This document shows, one piece after another, positions 1 to 8,684 of a stretch of 64,000 bases of DNA. Below the pieces are notes generated by a model that saw only the letters and a program-made list of their open reading frames with translations, had not been told where the DNA came from and did no database searches. The DNA is taken from contig NZ_SJPX01000006.1 in NCBI RefSeq assembly GCF_007860175.1, positions 126,074 to 190,073 on the forward strand, given 5' to 3'. The stretch's first letter is position 1, and every line of letters begins with the position of its first letter. This stretch comes from Rubripirellula reticaptiva (GTDB taxonomy: Bacteria > Planctomycetota > Planctomycetia > Pirellulales > Pirellulaceae). The position numbers were made by a program, and so were the translations under genes.

Positions 1-3000
1 GCCGAAGATCTTCTTGCAAGACGTCAGACGCTCAAGGAATCGTTTCACATGTCCTCGGTTCCCGAGGCCACCGAAGTCACAAAGATCGCGAAGACGCTGA
101 GGCGTCATCGGCGATCTTGGTTAAAGGTGCTCAGCGGAGAATACCGATCAGCACGAGCCAATTTAGATGAGTTTGCAGCCGTCGGTGTCAAACGCAAACT
201 GAACGACTGGATACGAGCGTTGGAGGACTTGGAAGTACTGTCCAACGAGGAGAATGAGTTTAGTTCGCGAGAGGACTTGGAGGCAGTCTTTGGAGATGGC
301 TTTCGGGGCGTCGATACCGATTGGGAAACACTGAGATTGCGTTTCGATTGGGTGCATACCGCCACGCAGCATGGGATGGATTACGCATCTGCCTGTTCGA
401 TACTGACTGAAAAGTCGAGTCTCTTGCCGGATGTTTCCAATGTTGATCTGAAACAGGCTGAGAGTGGATTCGTTTCGGCATGGGCAGAGACGACCTCTGT
501 TTCGACAAAAGTTGCCGACGGTAACGCAAAGCAGGTGCCTCTCGAGCTGTTGAAACGAAGGGTTGGTCTCTGGGCTGCAGCGGCGAAGGACCTTTCGGCG
601 ATTGCTTCTGAATTGAAGCTGCCAAAAGATTGGACGCTTGCACGGATGATGGAACTGATTGTCGCGTTACGTGAACGTGCGAAAGTCGATGCGATAACAA
701 ACGCATTCAGCGACAATCCCGAACACCGGCTTCGGCTCGGTTCAATGTTTAGCGGGCAAGCTACTGATTGGAAGCAACTTCAAATGGCCGTGAACTGGTC
801 TAGCACGGCTCGCAGTGCCGGTGCGGACCACGAGAGAATCACTTCTTTGTTCGCAAGTCGCGCCGAAGAGTTGGCCCGCTTCGATGTAAAGGAATCGCTC
901 GCGGGGGCAAAGCGAATTGCGGGACTGTTTGAATCGGCCCCAAAAGGTGAGTCGTCATCAAAACGCTATCAAGGCATGAATTATGAAGAGTTGGGAAGTT
1001 CGCTTGAATCGGCGATCGACTGCCTTGAATCCGGATGCCGAGATGCAATCGAAATAGGGAACAGCCCGCAAGTGAGGATATCGGCGCTGGCACAACAGGT
1101 TGAACTATCTGATCGGTTTAGCGTCAGTGATGGCGAGATCGGCGATAACGATCGCTGGGGCCTTCTAAAATTGAGCGGCGTCTATCAAAACGTAATCACT
1201 TCGCCAGTAGAGATTGATTCAGTTTTAGGTTGGATTTCCGATGGACGCTCGCTGCTGAGCGAGACTCCCGAAGCAATTCGCGAGCGAATGATCGCCAGTG
1301 CGGACGTGGAAGCAATGACAGAGTTGTGCGATCGGATCCGGCTTCATCGGGAATGCGTGAAAAGTGTGTCTGATGCTCGCCAACGGCTTGCTACTTTTGG
1401 TCGCTTGGATTCGTCATGGTTGTCGGTGGAGATACCATCCATTCTCGCTGGTGAAACCACGGACCGTGCGCAGACGCTTGGGCAGAAGCTTGATGAACTT
1501 CCAGCCTGGTCGAAGTTCTGTCGATCCTTGGATGAGTGTTCGCGTCTTCACCTTGGCGACTTCGCTGAGCTAGCAATCAATGGTGTCATCGAGCCTGGCT
1601 TAATGTCAGCGTCGTACGAACTGTCGGTTTTCGAGATCGCTGCTGAAAGGGCCTTCGAGGAATCAGAGGCGTTGCGACATGGCTCCGGTCAAACGATGGA
1701 CGGACTGCGCGAGGAGTTTCAGTTCTACGATCGTGAGCTCCGAGACCTTGGGAAGAATGAGATTGCTTCTCGGGCCGCCGACCGCCCCGTGCCATCTGGC
1801 AATTCTAAAGGTCGTGTTGGCGAACTGACGGAGCTTGCGTTGATTCGACATGAATCTCAAAAGCAGCGGCGGCATTGTCGAATTCGTGACTTGATGCAAC
1901 GGGCCGGAACTGCGGTGCAGGCACTTAAGCCGTGTCTGATGATGAGTCCACTTTCCGTGTCACGATTCATTTCAGAAAGTACCGTCGAGTTTGACATGGT
2001 GATCATGGATGAGGCATCGCAAATCAAACCAGAAGATGCAATCGGGACGATTCTAAGAGCGAAACAGCTCGTCGTGGTTGGGGATCCCAAGCAGCTTCCG
2101 CCGACATCTTTTTTCGATCGGACGGAGGAAGATCTCGACGATGATGAGTCAACGCAGTTGGACAATACCGAATCCGTACTTGAGGCTGCGATGAAAGTAT
2201 TTCAGCCGTTCCGGCGGCTGCGATGGCATTATCGAAGTAAGCACGAAAGTCTGATTCGGTTTTCCAATTCGCGGTTCTACGACAACGACTTGGTTGTCTT
2301 TCCGTCTCCAAGTGGCGACCCAGAAGCGTATGGTATTCGACACGTGTTTGTCGAAGATGCAACCTGCACGAGTGGATTAAACATGAAGGAGGCCGCCGCA
2401 GTCGTCGAAGAGATCGTTCGCCACGCGATCTCGCGTCCAGATGAATCATTGGGCATCGGCACTTTCAATAAGAAACAGGCGGAGATGATTTCGGAGCTTT
2501 TGGAAAAGCGTTGTGAGAAGGACGCGGCAGCCGCGATTGCGGTGGAGCGATTGAAGCAAGGCGAAGAAGAACTGTTCATCAAAAATCTGGAGAACCTGCA
2601 GGGGGATGAACGTGATGTGATTTTCGTTTGCTACACCTACGGCAAGGATCCAGCAAGTAAACGATTGATGCAACGCTTCGGTCCCATCAACTCGGAAAAG
2701 GGATGGCGTCGCCTGAATGTTTTGATCACTCGGTCGCGTCACCGCATGGTTGTTTTTTCATCGTTTCATCCCGGTGATATTCAAGGCGGTCCAGAAAAGA
2801 GTCGCGGGGTGAACGCATACAAGGATTTCCTCAGCTACGCGATCTCTGGGACGATTGATGACGGCGGCACGGTTGCAGGCAAAGCTCCCGACTCTCCCTT
2901 CGAAATTGCGGTTTGTCGAACGATTGAGCAGATGGGCCTCGAGGCAGTTCCCCAGGTGGGAGTCGCTGGCTTTTTCATCGACATCGGTGTGCGTCGCCGG

Positions 3001-3222
3001 GATGGTGACCGTTCATTCTTGCTTGGAGTCGAATGCGACGGAGCAACCTATCACTCAGCAAGGAGCGCACGAGATCGAGATCGCCTGCGTGAAGAGATCA
3101 TTCGATCCCGCGGTTGGGAGATTCACCGAATTTGGTCGACAGATTGGTTCCTCAATCAGAAAGCCGAAGAGGAGAAATTGAAGCAGTCGATTCTCAATGT
3201 GACTGACGATCTTTATGAGTAA
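1..3222 (+). CDS. SF1 helicase with C-terminal Vsr/MTES_1575-like nuclease domain, 5' end outside window
   Basis: The frame is open from base 1, so the true start and the Walker A motif lie upstream; the ATG at 49 is internal. Superfamily 1 helicase motifs are visible: motif II as DEAS near 2008, motif III as GDPKQLPP near 2080, HYRS near 2230, QGDERDV near 2600 and ITRSRHR near 2725. A long helical segment of about 600 residues without motifs precedes motif II. The last 110 residues (FFIDIGV, then GVECDGATYH) resemble the Vsr-like REase_MTES_1575 fold common at the end of DUF4011-type helicases. Such helicase-nucleases are frequent in defence islands and probably act on foreign or damaged nucleic acid; this role is inferred. 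Its stop overlaps the next gene by 8 bases, suggesting one operon. Confidence 0.85.
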   Translation, partial: AEDLLARRQTLKESFHMSSVPEATEVTKIAKTLRRHRRSWLKVLSGEYRSARANLDEFAAVGVKRKLNDWIRALEDLEVLSNEENEFSSREDLEAVFGDGFRGVDTDWETLRLRFDWVHTATQHGMDYASACSILTEKSSLLPDVSNVDLKQAESGFVSAWAETTSVSTKVADGNAKQVPLELLKRRVGLWAAAAKDLSAIASELKLPKDWTLARMMELIVALRERAKVDAITNAFSDNPEHRLRLGSMFSGQATDWKQLQMAVNWSSTARSAGADHERITSLFASRAEELARFDVKESLAGAKRIAGLFESAPKGESSSKRYQGMNYEELGSSLESAIDCLESGCRDAIEIGNSPQVRISALAQQVELSDRFSVSDGEIGDNDRWGLLKLSGVYQNVITSPVEIDSVLGWISDGRSLLSETPEAIRERMIASADVEAMTELCDRIRLHRECVKSVSDARQRLATFGRLDSSWLSVEIPSILAGETTDRAQTLGQKLDELPAWSKFCRSLDECSRLHLGDFAELAINGVIEPGLMSASYELSVFEIAAERAFEESEALRHGSGQTMDGLREEFQFYDRELRDLGKNEIASRAADRPVPSGNSKGRVGELTELALIRHESQKQRRHCRIRDLMQRAGTAVQALKPCLMMSPLSVSRFISESTVEFDMVIMDEASQIKPEDAIGTILRAKQLVVVGDPKQLPPTSFFDRTEEDLDDDESTQLDNTESVLEAAMKVFQPFRRLRWHYRSKHESLIRFSNSRFYDNDLVVFPSPSGDPEAYGIRHVFVEDATCTSGLNMKEAAAVVEEIVRHAISRPDESLGIGTFNKKQAEMISELLEKRCEKDAAAAIAVERLKQGEEELFIKNLENLQGDERDVIFVCYTYGKDPASKRLMQRFGPINSEKGWRRLNVLITRSRHRMVVFSSFHPGDIQGGPEKSRGVNAYKDFLSYAISGTIDDGGTVAGKAPDSPFEIAVCRTIEQMGLEAVPQVGVAGFFIDIGVRRRDGDRSFLLGVECDGATYHSARSARDRDRLREEIIRSRGWEIHRIWSTDWFLNQKAEEEKLKQSILNVTDDLYE

Positions 3223-4144
3223 GCGATTCGACATCATCGGTGATATCCACGGACACGCCAATGTACTTGTCTCATTGCTGGAAAAACTGGGGTATCGACG
3301 GCATGGCAAAGGCTACCGCCATTCGGATCGGAAAGTCATTTTCGTTGGTGACTTCGTGGATCGGGGACCAGCAATCGGAGAAGTTGTCGAGATTGCTCGG
3401 GCGATGGTGGAGGCGAGGGATGCTTTGGCGGTGATGGGGAATCATGAGTACAACGCGATTGCGTTTCATACTCCGCGACCGGGGAAGCAGGGAGAATGGT
3501 TTCGGCCTCATTCGGACAAGAACTTGAAGCAGCATCAGGCCACGCTGGATCAGTTGTCGCCGGGCGAACTTGCCGATGCGATATCTTGGTTCAAAACGCT
3601 GCCGGTTGCGATTGAAATCGTTGGAATTCGTGTGGCTCATGCATCGTGGCAGACGCGGGACATTGACAGCATTAACGATGCGTTGGCCGACGCGGGCCGA
3701 TTCACGCCTGAATTTCTAGCGATGTCGGAAGATGCCGGCAGCGATTTGAACAACGCAATCGAGAATGTATTGAAAGGTCCGGAGCTACAGATGCCAGATG
3801 GACACTCGATTGTCGATAAGGCTGGACACCGGCGAGGCTCGGTGCGGATCAAATGGTATGAGGACGGTACTGGACTCACCTATCGTCAGCATCACCTTGG
3901 CAGCGACGATGTTCCTGATGTTGAGATTGCGACTGACGATCTGGCGACCGTTGACATCTACCCGCGTGACGCAGTGCCGGTGTTTGTTGGCCACTATTGG
4001 CTAACTGGTACGCCGACGCCACTGGCGGCCAACGTCGCTTGCACAGACTACTCCGTGGCGAAGGGCGGCAAGTTGGTTGCCTACCGCTGGCATGGCGAGT
4101 CCGTGCTCAGTGCCGACAAGTTTCATTGGGTCGAAACCGAATGA
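3215..4144 (+). CDS. Calcineurin-like metallophosphoesterase
   Basis: A 309-residue protein with the metal-binding signature of PPP-type phosphoesterases: GDIHGH at residues 8-13, GDFVDRG near 45, and GNHEY near 74, with a further GHYW near the C-terminus. Family members hydrolyse phosphoprotein, dinucleoside polyphosphate or cyclic phosphate substrates using two metal ions; the substrate here cannot be read from sequence. The start ATG lies inside the last codons of the helicase gene and the stop overlaps the next start (ATGA), so the three genes are probably translationally coupled. The neighbouring cyclic-phosphate receiver domain makes a role in nucleic-acid end processing or repair possible, but that is inference. 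Confidence 0.85.
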   Translation: MSKRFDIIGDIHGHANVLVSLLEKLGYRRHGKGYRHSDRKVIFVGDFVDRGPAIGEVVEIARAMVEARDALAVMGNHEYNAIAFHTPRPGKQGEWFRPHSDKNLKQHQATLDQLSPGELADAISWFKTLPVAIEIVGIRVAHASWQTRDIDSINDALADAGRFTPEFLAMSEDAGSDLNNAIENVLKGPELQMPDGHSIVDKAGHRRGSVRIKWYEDGTGLTYRQHHLGSDDVPDVEIATDDLATVDIYPRDAVPVFVGHYWLTGTPTPLAANVACTDYSVAKGGKLVAYRWHGESVLSADKFHWVETE

Positions 4145-4443
4145 AAGTCTATCTCGACGATGAACGAACGACGCCCGAGGGTTGGCACCGAGTCTATTGG
4201 CCCGATGAAGCCATCGAGTTATTGAAAACCGGCACGGCCACCGACCTCAGCCTGGATCACGATCTTGGCGATGACGATCGCGGGACCGGATACGACGTCG
4301 CCCTCTGGATCGAAGAACAGGTCGCGTTGCACGGCTTCGTTCCACCAGCGATGAAGGTTCACTCGGCGAATGTGTCGGCACGGACAAAGATGGAAAACGG
4401 GATTCGCGCAATCGAGGCGATGGTGAGGAAACGTGATGGCTGA
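4141..4443 (+). CDS. Cyclic-phosphate processing receiver-domain (cREC) protein
   Basis: The protein of 100 residues begins at the ATG that overlaps the phosphoesterase stop as ATGA; an in-frame upstream extension to 3997 exists but would lie inside the previous gene. MKVYLDDERTTPEGW, LSLDHDLGDD and MKVHSANV match the cyclic-phosphate processing Receiver domain family: a REC-like fold with conserved acidic residues but without normal receiver output geometry. This family has been linked to RNA-end or cyclic-phosphate handling in conflict systems. Its coupling to a phosphoesterase upstream and a HIT remnant downstream fits a small nucleotide- or end-processing module. Confidence 0.8.
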   Translation: MKVYLDDERTTPEGWHRVYWPDEAIELLKTGTATDLSLDHDLGDDDRGTGYDVALWIEEQVALHGFVPPAMKVHSANVSARTKMENGIRAIEAMVRKRDG

Positions 4444-4531
4444 TGATGTCGGCAGATGTCCATTTTGTGAATTGAATGCAGCGGATGTCGTTGCAGCATC
4501 GAAGTTCGCGATTGCGTTTCGTGATCGGTAG
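4436..4531 (+). pseudogene. HIT-domain protein, N-terminal remnant
   Basis: An ATG inside the end of the cREC gene opens a 31-codon frame ending at a TAG (4529-4531). It reads CPFC at residues 8-11, then a VVAAS segment and FAIAFRDR, which is the characteristic N-terminus of HIT-family hydrolases (CPFC, then an AFRDR strand). The rest, including the histidine triad, is absent; the bases after the stop do not continue the family in any frame I read. It is therefore a gene cut short, either by deletion or by a nonsense mutation followed by decay. It is too short to give an active enzyme. Confidence 0.75.
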
Positions 4532-4719
4532 CGTGGACTATGTAGCGAAGTGTTGCGGATTAAACCTGATAAGTCATGCCTGTTGCGTCTCCCCCAGGCC
4601 TTTTCAGCGTTGTTGATCTGTTGGACAATGCTCAGAGACTACACACTTCCTTTGAAAGTGAGTCCTCTATTTTGTAGTTTTCAATCAACTCGCTGGCTCC
4701 ATCGACGTCGATCCCTACC

Positions 4720-7700
4720 ATGACAAAGGCACCCCGGCGACCGCAGGCATTGCGAAGAAAAGACAAGCAGCAAAAAATTCTGGACATCGTTCAACACGAT
4801 GGAAAGCACAACTACTCGGATGTCAGGAACCTGAAGGCTTATTCGGTCGAGGACCTCACTCGCGTGATCGGGCGACTTGGCCGAGATGACGTTGAAGAAA
4901 GCACCATTCTGAGGAATTTATACCCGCGGCGATTGGCAGATTTAGGACGGGGGCAAACACTGCCGAAAGCCAGGTCTCTTGAGACGGAAATGCTCTGGTT
5001 GACTTCTCTCTGTGTAGCCCGAAGCGACGATATCAATCAGTTCTTAGATAACAAAAAACAATTTGAAGACCGATTGCTGAACGGTTCGTTTTTGGACGCA
5101 GACCGTGTCTTGAAGGAACACGAAGATCGTTTCGGTTGCTCTTTATGGCTAATAGAGTCCAAGTTTGCTGTAGCCCAGCTCCGAGGAGGTTTTCAAGAAA
5201 ACCGAAGTCTTCTTGCCGACATTCGACAAGAATGCGACAACGATTTCCTAGCGATTTTGTGTCAGTTTTTGAGCGAACGCGCCGAGGATGATGTTTCTCG
5301 AAACCATCTTCGCTATGAACTAAACGCGTTCAGCGATGCGCAAATGTCTATGGCAAGGGAATCAAAGCTCGAGAAAACGGCTCAGCAGTTTGTCGACTTT
5401 GTTAGAGCGAGGATGGATTTCCACAGCCAAGCATCGAGCATTGACATCCACAGCTTTCTATATGTTGCAGGATTCTTCTCTCTGGTAGACCAGTATCTCG
5501 CTCTGGTTCAATCGATACAACACCAATTTGCCTTCTCATCTGTTTGCGTAACCAAAATCCTTTCAACTCGAGGACTAGACGCAATCACCGAAAGCAAGCT
5601 GCACTTCATGCAAACTCTGGCAACCGGCTACCTACCAGCTCTGGCAAAGACGTGGAACGGTGGGGAATTGGTAAAGCTGATAGAGCTCTACACCGCCGGA
5701 GAGTATTTCGAGGTAAGAAACCAGGCGATTGACGCTATTAAAAAACACCCTTCGCGTTTCGAGCACTACGAGTTGCTTGTTCGGTCATCTCTCTACCTTG
5801 GCCAACGAACACTAAATGTCGATGGTCTAGGTTCAATCGCAGCGCAAATTGCAAATTTGGTATTCGATGCTTTAGCGAGAACCGAGTCATCGGCCTATTC
5901 ACTGCATCGCTTGATGAAAGAGGGCTTGCGTATAAGTTCTTCACAATTCGCGGACCAGACAATTGCATTTTTCTTGGAAAATCGGATGCCCTCCGAAGCA
6001 ATGAGTGCAGGGACGCTTGGTCTCATTAATGTATCTTCGCTAACACCGAGATTGGCAACTGGAATCAAGGACCGATTCAAAGGGAGGGAAATCCTTAACT
6101 ACCTTGGTCAACGAGGCGCTCCACTAACGGCATCACTTTTTCGAGCTATCGCTGACGGGACAATTGTCGAAGAAGACAATGATGACCTGAAAGTGATTCC
6201 GCAGCAGAGAGTTGCCAAATACAAAGGTCAATACCTTGAGAAAAGCAGCGATTTCTCAGGAGCTATTCGAGAATACAATCGAATCTGGGAAGATCCCACT
6301 TCACCCGCATTTCAACAGAGCGATGCACTTGGAGGCCTTTTCCGTTGCTTGATGTCTCTTGGCGAATTTGACCAATGTGCGAGCGTGGTGGTTGAAGGTG
6401 CCTTGCGAAGCACAGGATTGCTGCTGAATGTTCAGTTGAGTAACCTGCTCAAAGCTTTAAAGCTGCTACCGCCTGGGAACTTGAATCAGATTGTTGATCG
6501 CTCGCTGGTCTTCTGGATTGCCGCAACGTTTGATTATCGCTTGTGGGAAGACGATCAAGTCTTTGACATCGCGGAAGATCTATTCATCAAGCTAAATCTC
6601 GTCATGCCCGGTGATCTAATCGAGCAAGAAACCGACCTAGATGAAACGAAGTTACGTCGTTTCCTCGAATGCATCTGCGTTCCAAGTGTAATTTGCTCCT
6701 GGCCGTCGTTTGCCAACACTGGTACAGAAGGGGTTGAAAATGACAGGATAAGAATACTAGAGCATCTTCGGAGCAACTTTTTAGACGCGCAGGAATCTTA
6801 CTCCGCCGAGATTGCAGAGATTCGTCGGCAGCAAGCAATTAGGCGGGGCATTCGGCATATTGACGAAACAAAGATCTTTATCAATGTCGAGGGAATCCGA
6901 GAGTCGTTAGACGATAATTTCCGAGAGAAGCATCAACGGCTTGTTAAACTCGCCGATCTCCCCCTGGAGCGACTCCGTCGCGGCATTGTCTCGCTGGGTA
7001 TGGACGGAGTAGAGGGTTTGGATCGTGTCATCATCCTTGCAAAGTCGGGAGATGATGGCCTAAAAGTTTTCAGTGAACTGTTTGATCAGGTAAGGACTCG
7101 GTACATAGCAAGTGACGAGCACGGCCTAGATTCCTACATCGGAATGCAGATTCGGCACGGGACAATGACGAACCAGCTCAGGGCAATTTTTGAAAGGCAC
7201 AACCTTGTAACGGAGGAGTCTGACGGTCGGTATTCCAGCAACCACTATTGGCTAACGACAAGCGTCCCAATGAGTGATGAATCTAAGCAGTTCGTGGATC
7301 AACACTTCATGGAATTCTCTCAGACTATCGATGCGATCAATGAAGAGGTTCGAACAAAATGGGTCCAGGTAAATGTTGAGCATGAATTACCATCTGCGCT
7401 GTTTGATTATCGTTTCGACCAAGACGACCTTTCGAAGCTCTATGCGAGTCTTGAAACGTTCGAGCCAATAGAGGCATTTCTCGATGCTATTTTTGACTCG
7501 CTCACGCAGCGGACTGAAGTGAATCTGAAAAACGCTCGAAACAAGATTGAAGGTGAATTAGAGCGCAGATACACCTCGCTCGTCGATAATCTCGAACAGG
7601 AAGTTGAGCATCATCTTTCACCATCTGACAGACAGAAATTCAGGCGTTCAATTGAAGAGTGTCGGACAGAGCTACACGAAACATGTAAGCGGGTGTCAAG

Positions 7701-8223
7701 CTGGTTTCGATTGTCAACAGAACAAGACTTTTATGACTTTGAGTTTGAGGAAGCCGTCCGTGCCGCGTCTGACATTGTCAGTTCTTTTCCAAATTTCCTG
7801 GAAAGTCCGAAGATTTCGGTGCGATGTTCTCATAAGTTCGGCGGTGGGAGCTTCAGATCATTCATAAACATGCTGTACATTCTCCTGGAAAATGTCGCCA
7901 AGCACGCCGCGCCCTCATCGGAAGAAGTTTCGATCGATGCTGTCGAGGAAAACGGAGCACTTCGACTAACCGTGACGAACCCTCTGTCAGATCAAACTGA
8001 CATTAAACTGCTGCGAGAGAAAGTCGATAGCATTGAACGAGCGAAATCATTTCGCGAGTTCCGGGAGGCTATTCGAAGCGAGGGCAAAAGTGGATTCCCC
8101 AAGCTGTTGAAGATTCTTGACGTTGATCTCCGGCAGACAGAGCCCAGAATAGAATTTTCCGTCGATGAGGCGGAACGACGTTTTTCGGTGTCGGTAACCG
8201 TAAATATTGGAGATCTACCATGA
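4720..8223 (+). CDS. dtcA: Detocs sensor histidine kinase DtcA-like
   Basis: A soluble protein of 1167 residues with no signal peptide or membrane segment. The first 700 residues are helical and repeat-like (TPR-like by appearance). A segment IRHGTMTNQLR, with His813, is the best candidate phosphoacceptor site. A charged helical linker follows at about 930-1000. The C-terminus carries a divergent GHKL ATPase: the N box YILLENVAKHA at 1053-1063 and a glycine-containing KSGF segment at 1123-1126. The stop overlaps dtcB (ATGA). Size, gene order and the REC and REC-phosphorylase partners match DtcA of the Detocs anti-phage system, in which infection sensing leads to phosphotransfer to the two receivers. 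The 188 bases upstream hold no gene and presumably the promoter, but I see no convincing -35/-10 pair. Confidence 0.82.
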   Translation: MTKAPRRPQALRRKDKQQKILDIVQHDGKHNYSDVRNLKAYSVEDLTRVIGRLGRDDVEESTILRNLYPRRLADLGRGQTLPKARSLETEMLWLTSLCVARSDDINQFLDNKKQFEDRLLNGSFLDADRVLKEHEDRFGCSLWLIESKFAVAQLRGGFQENRSLLADIRQECDNDFLAILCQFLSERAEDDVSRNHLRYELNAFSDAQMSMARESKLEKTAQQFVDFVRARMDFHSQASSIDIHSFLYVAGFFSLVDQYLALVQSIQHQFAFSSVCVTKILSTRGLDAITESKLHFMQTLATGYLPALAKTWNGGELVKLIELYTAGEYFEVRNQAIDAIKKHPSRFEHYELLVRSSLYLGQRTLNVDGLGSIAAQIANLVFDALARTESSAYSLHRLMKEGLRISSSQFADQTIAFFLENRMPSEAMSAGTLGLINVSSLTPRLATGIKDRFKGREILNYLGQRGAPLTASLFRAIADGTIVEEDNDDLKVIPQQRVAKYKGQYLEKSSDFSGAIREYNRIWEDPTSPAFQQSDALGGLFRCLMSLGEFDQCASVVVEGALRSTGLLLNVQLSNLLKALKLLPPGNLNQIVDRSLVFWIAATFDYRLWEDDQVFDIAEDLFIKLNLVMPGDLIEQETDLDETKLRRFLECICVPSVICSWPSFANTGTEGVENDRIRILEHLRSNFLDAQESYSAEIAEIRRQQAIRRGIRHIDETKIFINVEGIRESLDDNFREKHQRLVKLADLPLERLRRGIVSLGMDGVEGLDRVIILAKSGDDGLKVFSELFDQVRTRYIASDEHGLDSYIGMQIRHGTMTNQLRAIFERHNLVTEESDGRYSSNHYWLTTSVPMSDESKQFVDQHFMEFSQTIDAINEEVRTKWVQVNVEHELPSALFDYRFDQDDLSKLYASLETFEPIEAFLDAIFDSLTQRTEVNLKNARNKIEGELERRYTSLVDNLEQEVEHHLSPSDRQKFRRSIEECRTELHETCKRVSSWFRLSTEQDFYDFEFEEAVRAASDIVSSFPNFLESPKISVRCSHKFGGGSFRSFINMLYILLENVAKHAAPSSEEVSIDAVEENGALRLTVTNPLSDQTDIKLLREKVDSIERAKSFREFREAIRSEGKSGFPKLLKILDVDLRQTEPRIEFSVDEAERRFSVSVTVNIGDLP

Positions 8224-8684
8224 CAAGTATTTTGATCGTTGAAGACGATGATAATAAGCGCGCAAAAATTGACGAGTTTGTGCGTGAATTGAAGTCGGGT
8301 TGCGAGGTTTCCCACTCGCGATCGTATTCCTCGGGAGTTGATCGTGCAATTCGGGAAGGGCCGGATCTGCTACTCCTTGATATGCAAATGCCAACATTTG
8401 ATAAATCAGAGAAAGAAGATGGTGGGCCGTTAAGACATTTCGCTGGTATACACCTACTTCGGAGGCTTCGGAAGCATGGTATTTCTACCAGGGTAATCGT
8501 CGTCACCGGATTTGAGAGTTTTGGTGAGGGCGAAGAAAAAGTGTCGCTTGAAGGTCTGGAGCATCGACTGAGAGACGAATTTCCCGAAATCTTTCTGGGG
8601 ATCGTTCACCTTCGTGCATCTGAGTCACGTTGGCAAATTGAATTGAAGGAACTTCTGTTGAAGTTTTATGGAGAGAAATGTTAA
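8220..8684 (+). CDS. dtcB: Detocs stand-alone receiver DtcB-like
   Basis: A single REC domain of 154 residues. The acidic pair follows ILIVEDDD (residues 8-11), the phosphoacceptor is Asp54 in LLLLDMQMP, and the conserved Thr/Ser position is in VVTGF. An insertion after the phosphorylation site (about residues 58-75) is unusual for simple receivers. There is no output domain. In Detocs, the stand-alone receiver draws phosphate from the kinase and keeps the toxic effector off in uninfected cells; that role is assigned here by position and architecture. It overlaps dtcA by 4 bases and dtcC by 7 bases, consistent with coupled translation and controlled stoichiometry. Confidence 0.82.
   Translation: MTSILIVEDDDNKRAKIDEFVRELKSGCEVSHSRSYSSGVDRAIREGPDLLLLDMQMPTFDKSEKEDGGPLRHFAGIHLLRRLRKHGISTRVIVVTGFESFGEGEEKVSLEGLEHRLRDEFPEIFLGIVHLRASESRWQIELKELLLKFYGEKC

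Noticed and set aside
4650-4675. Sigma-70 promoter for Detocs (TTGAAA with TATTTT)
   Set aside because: Spacing of only about 10 bases is too short for a standard promoter.
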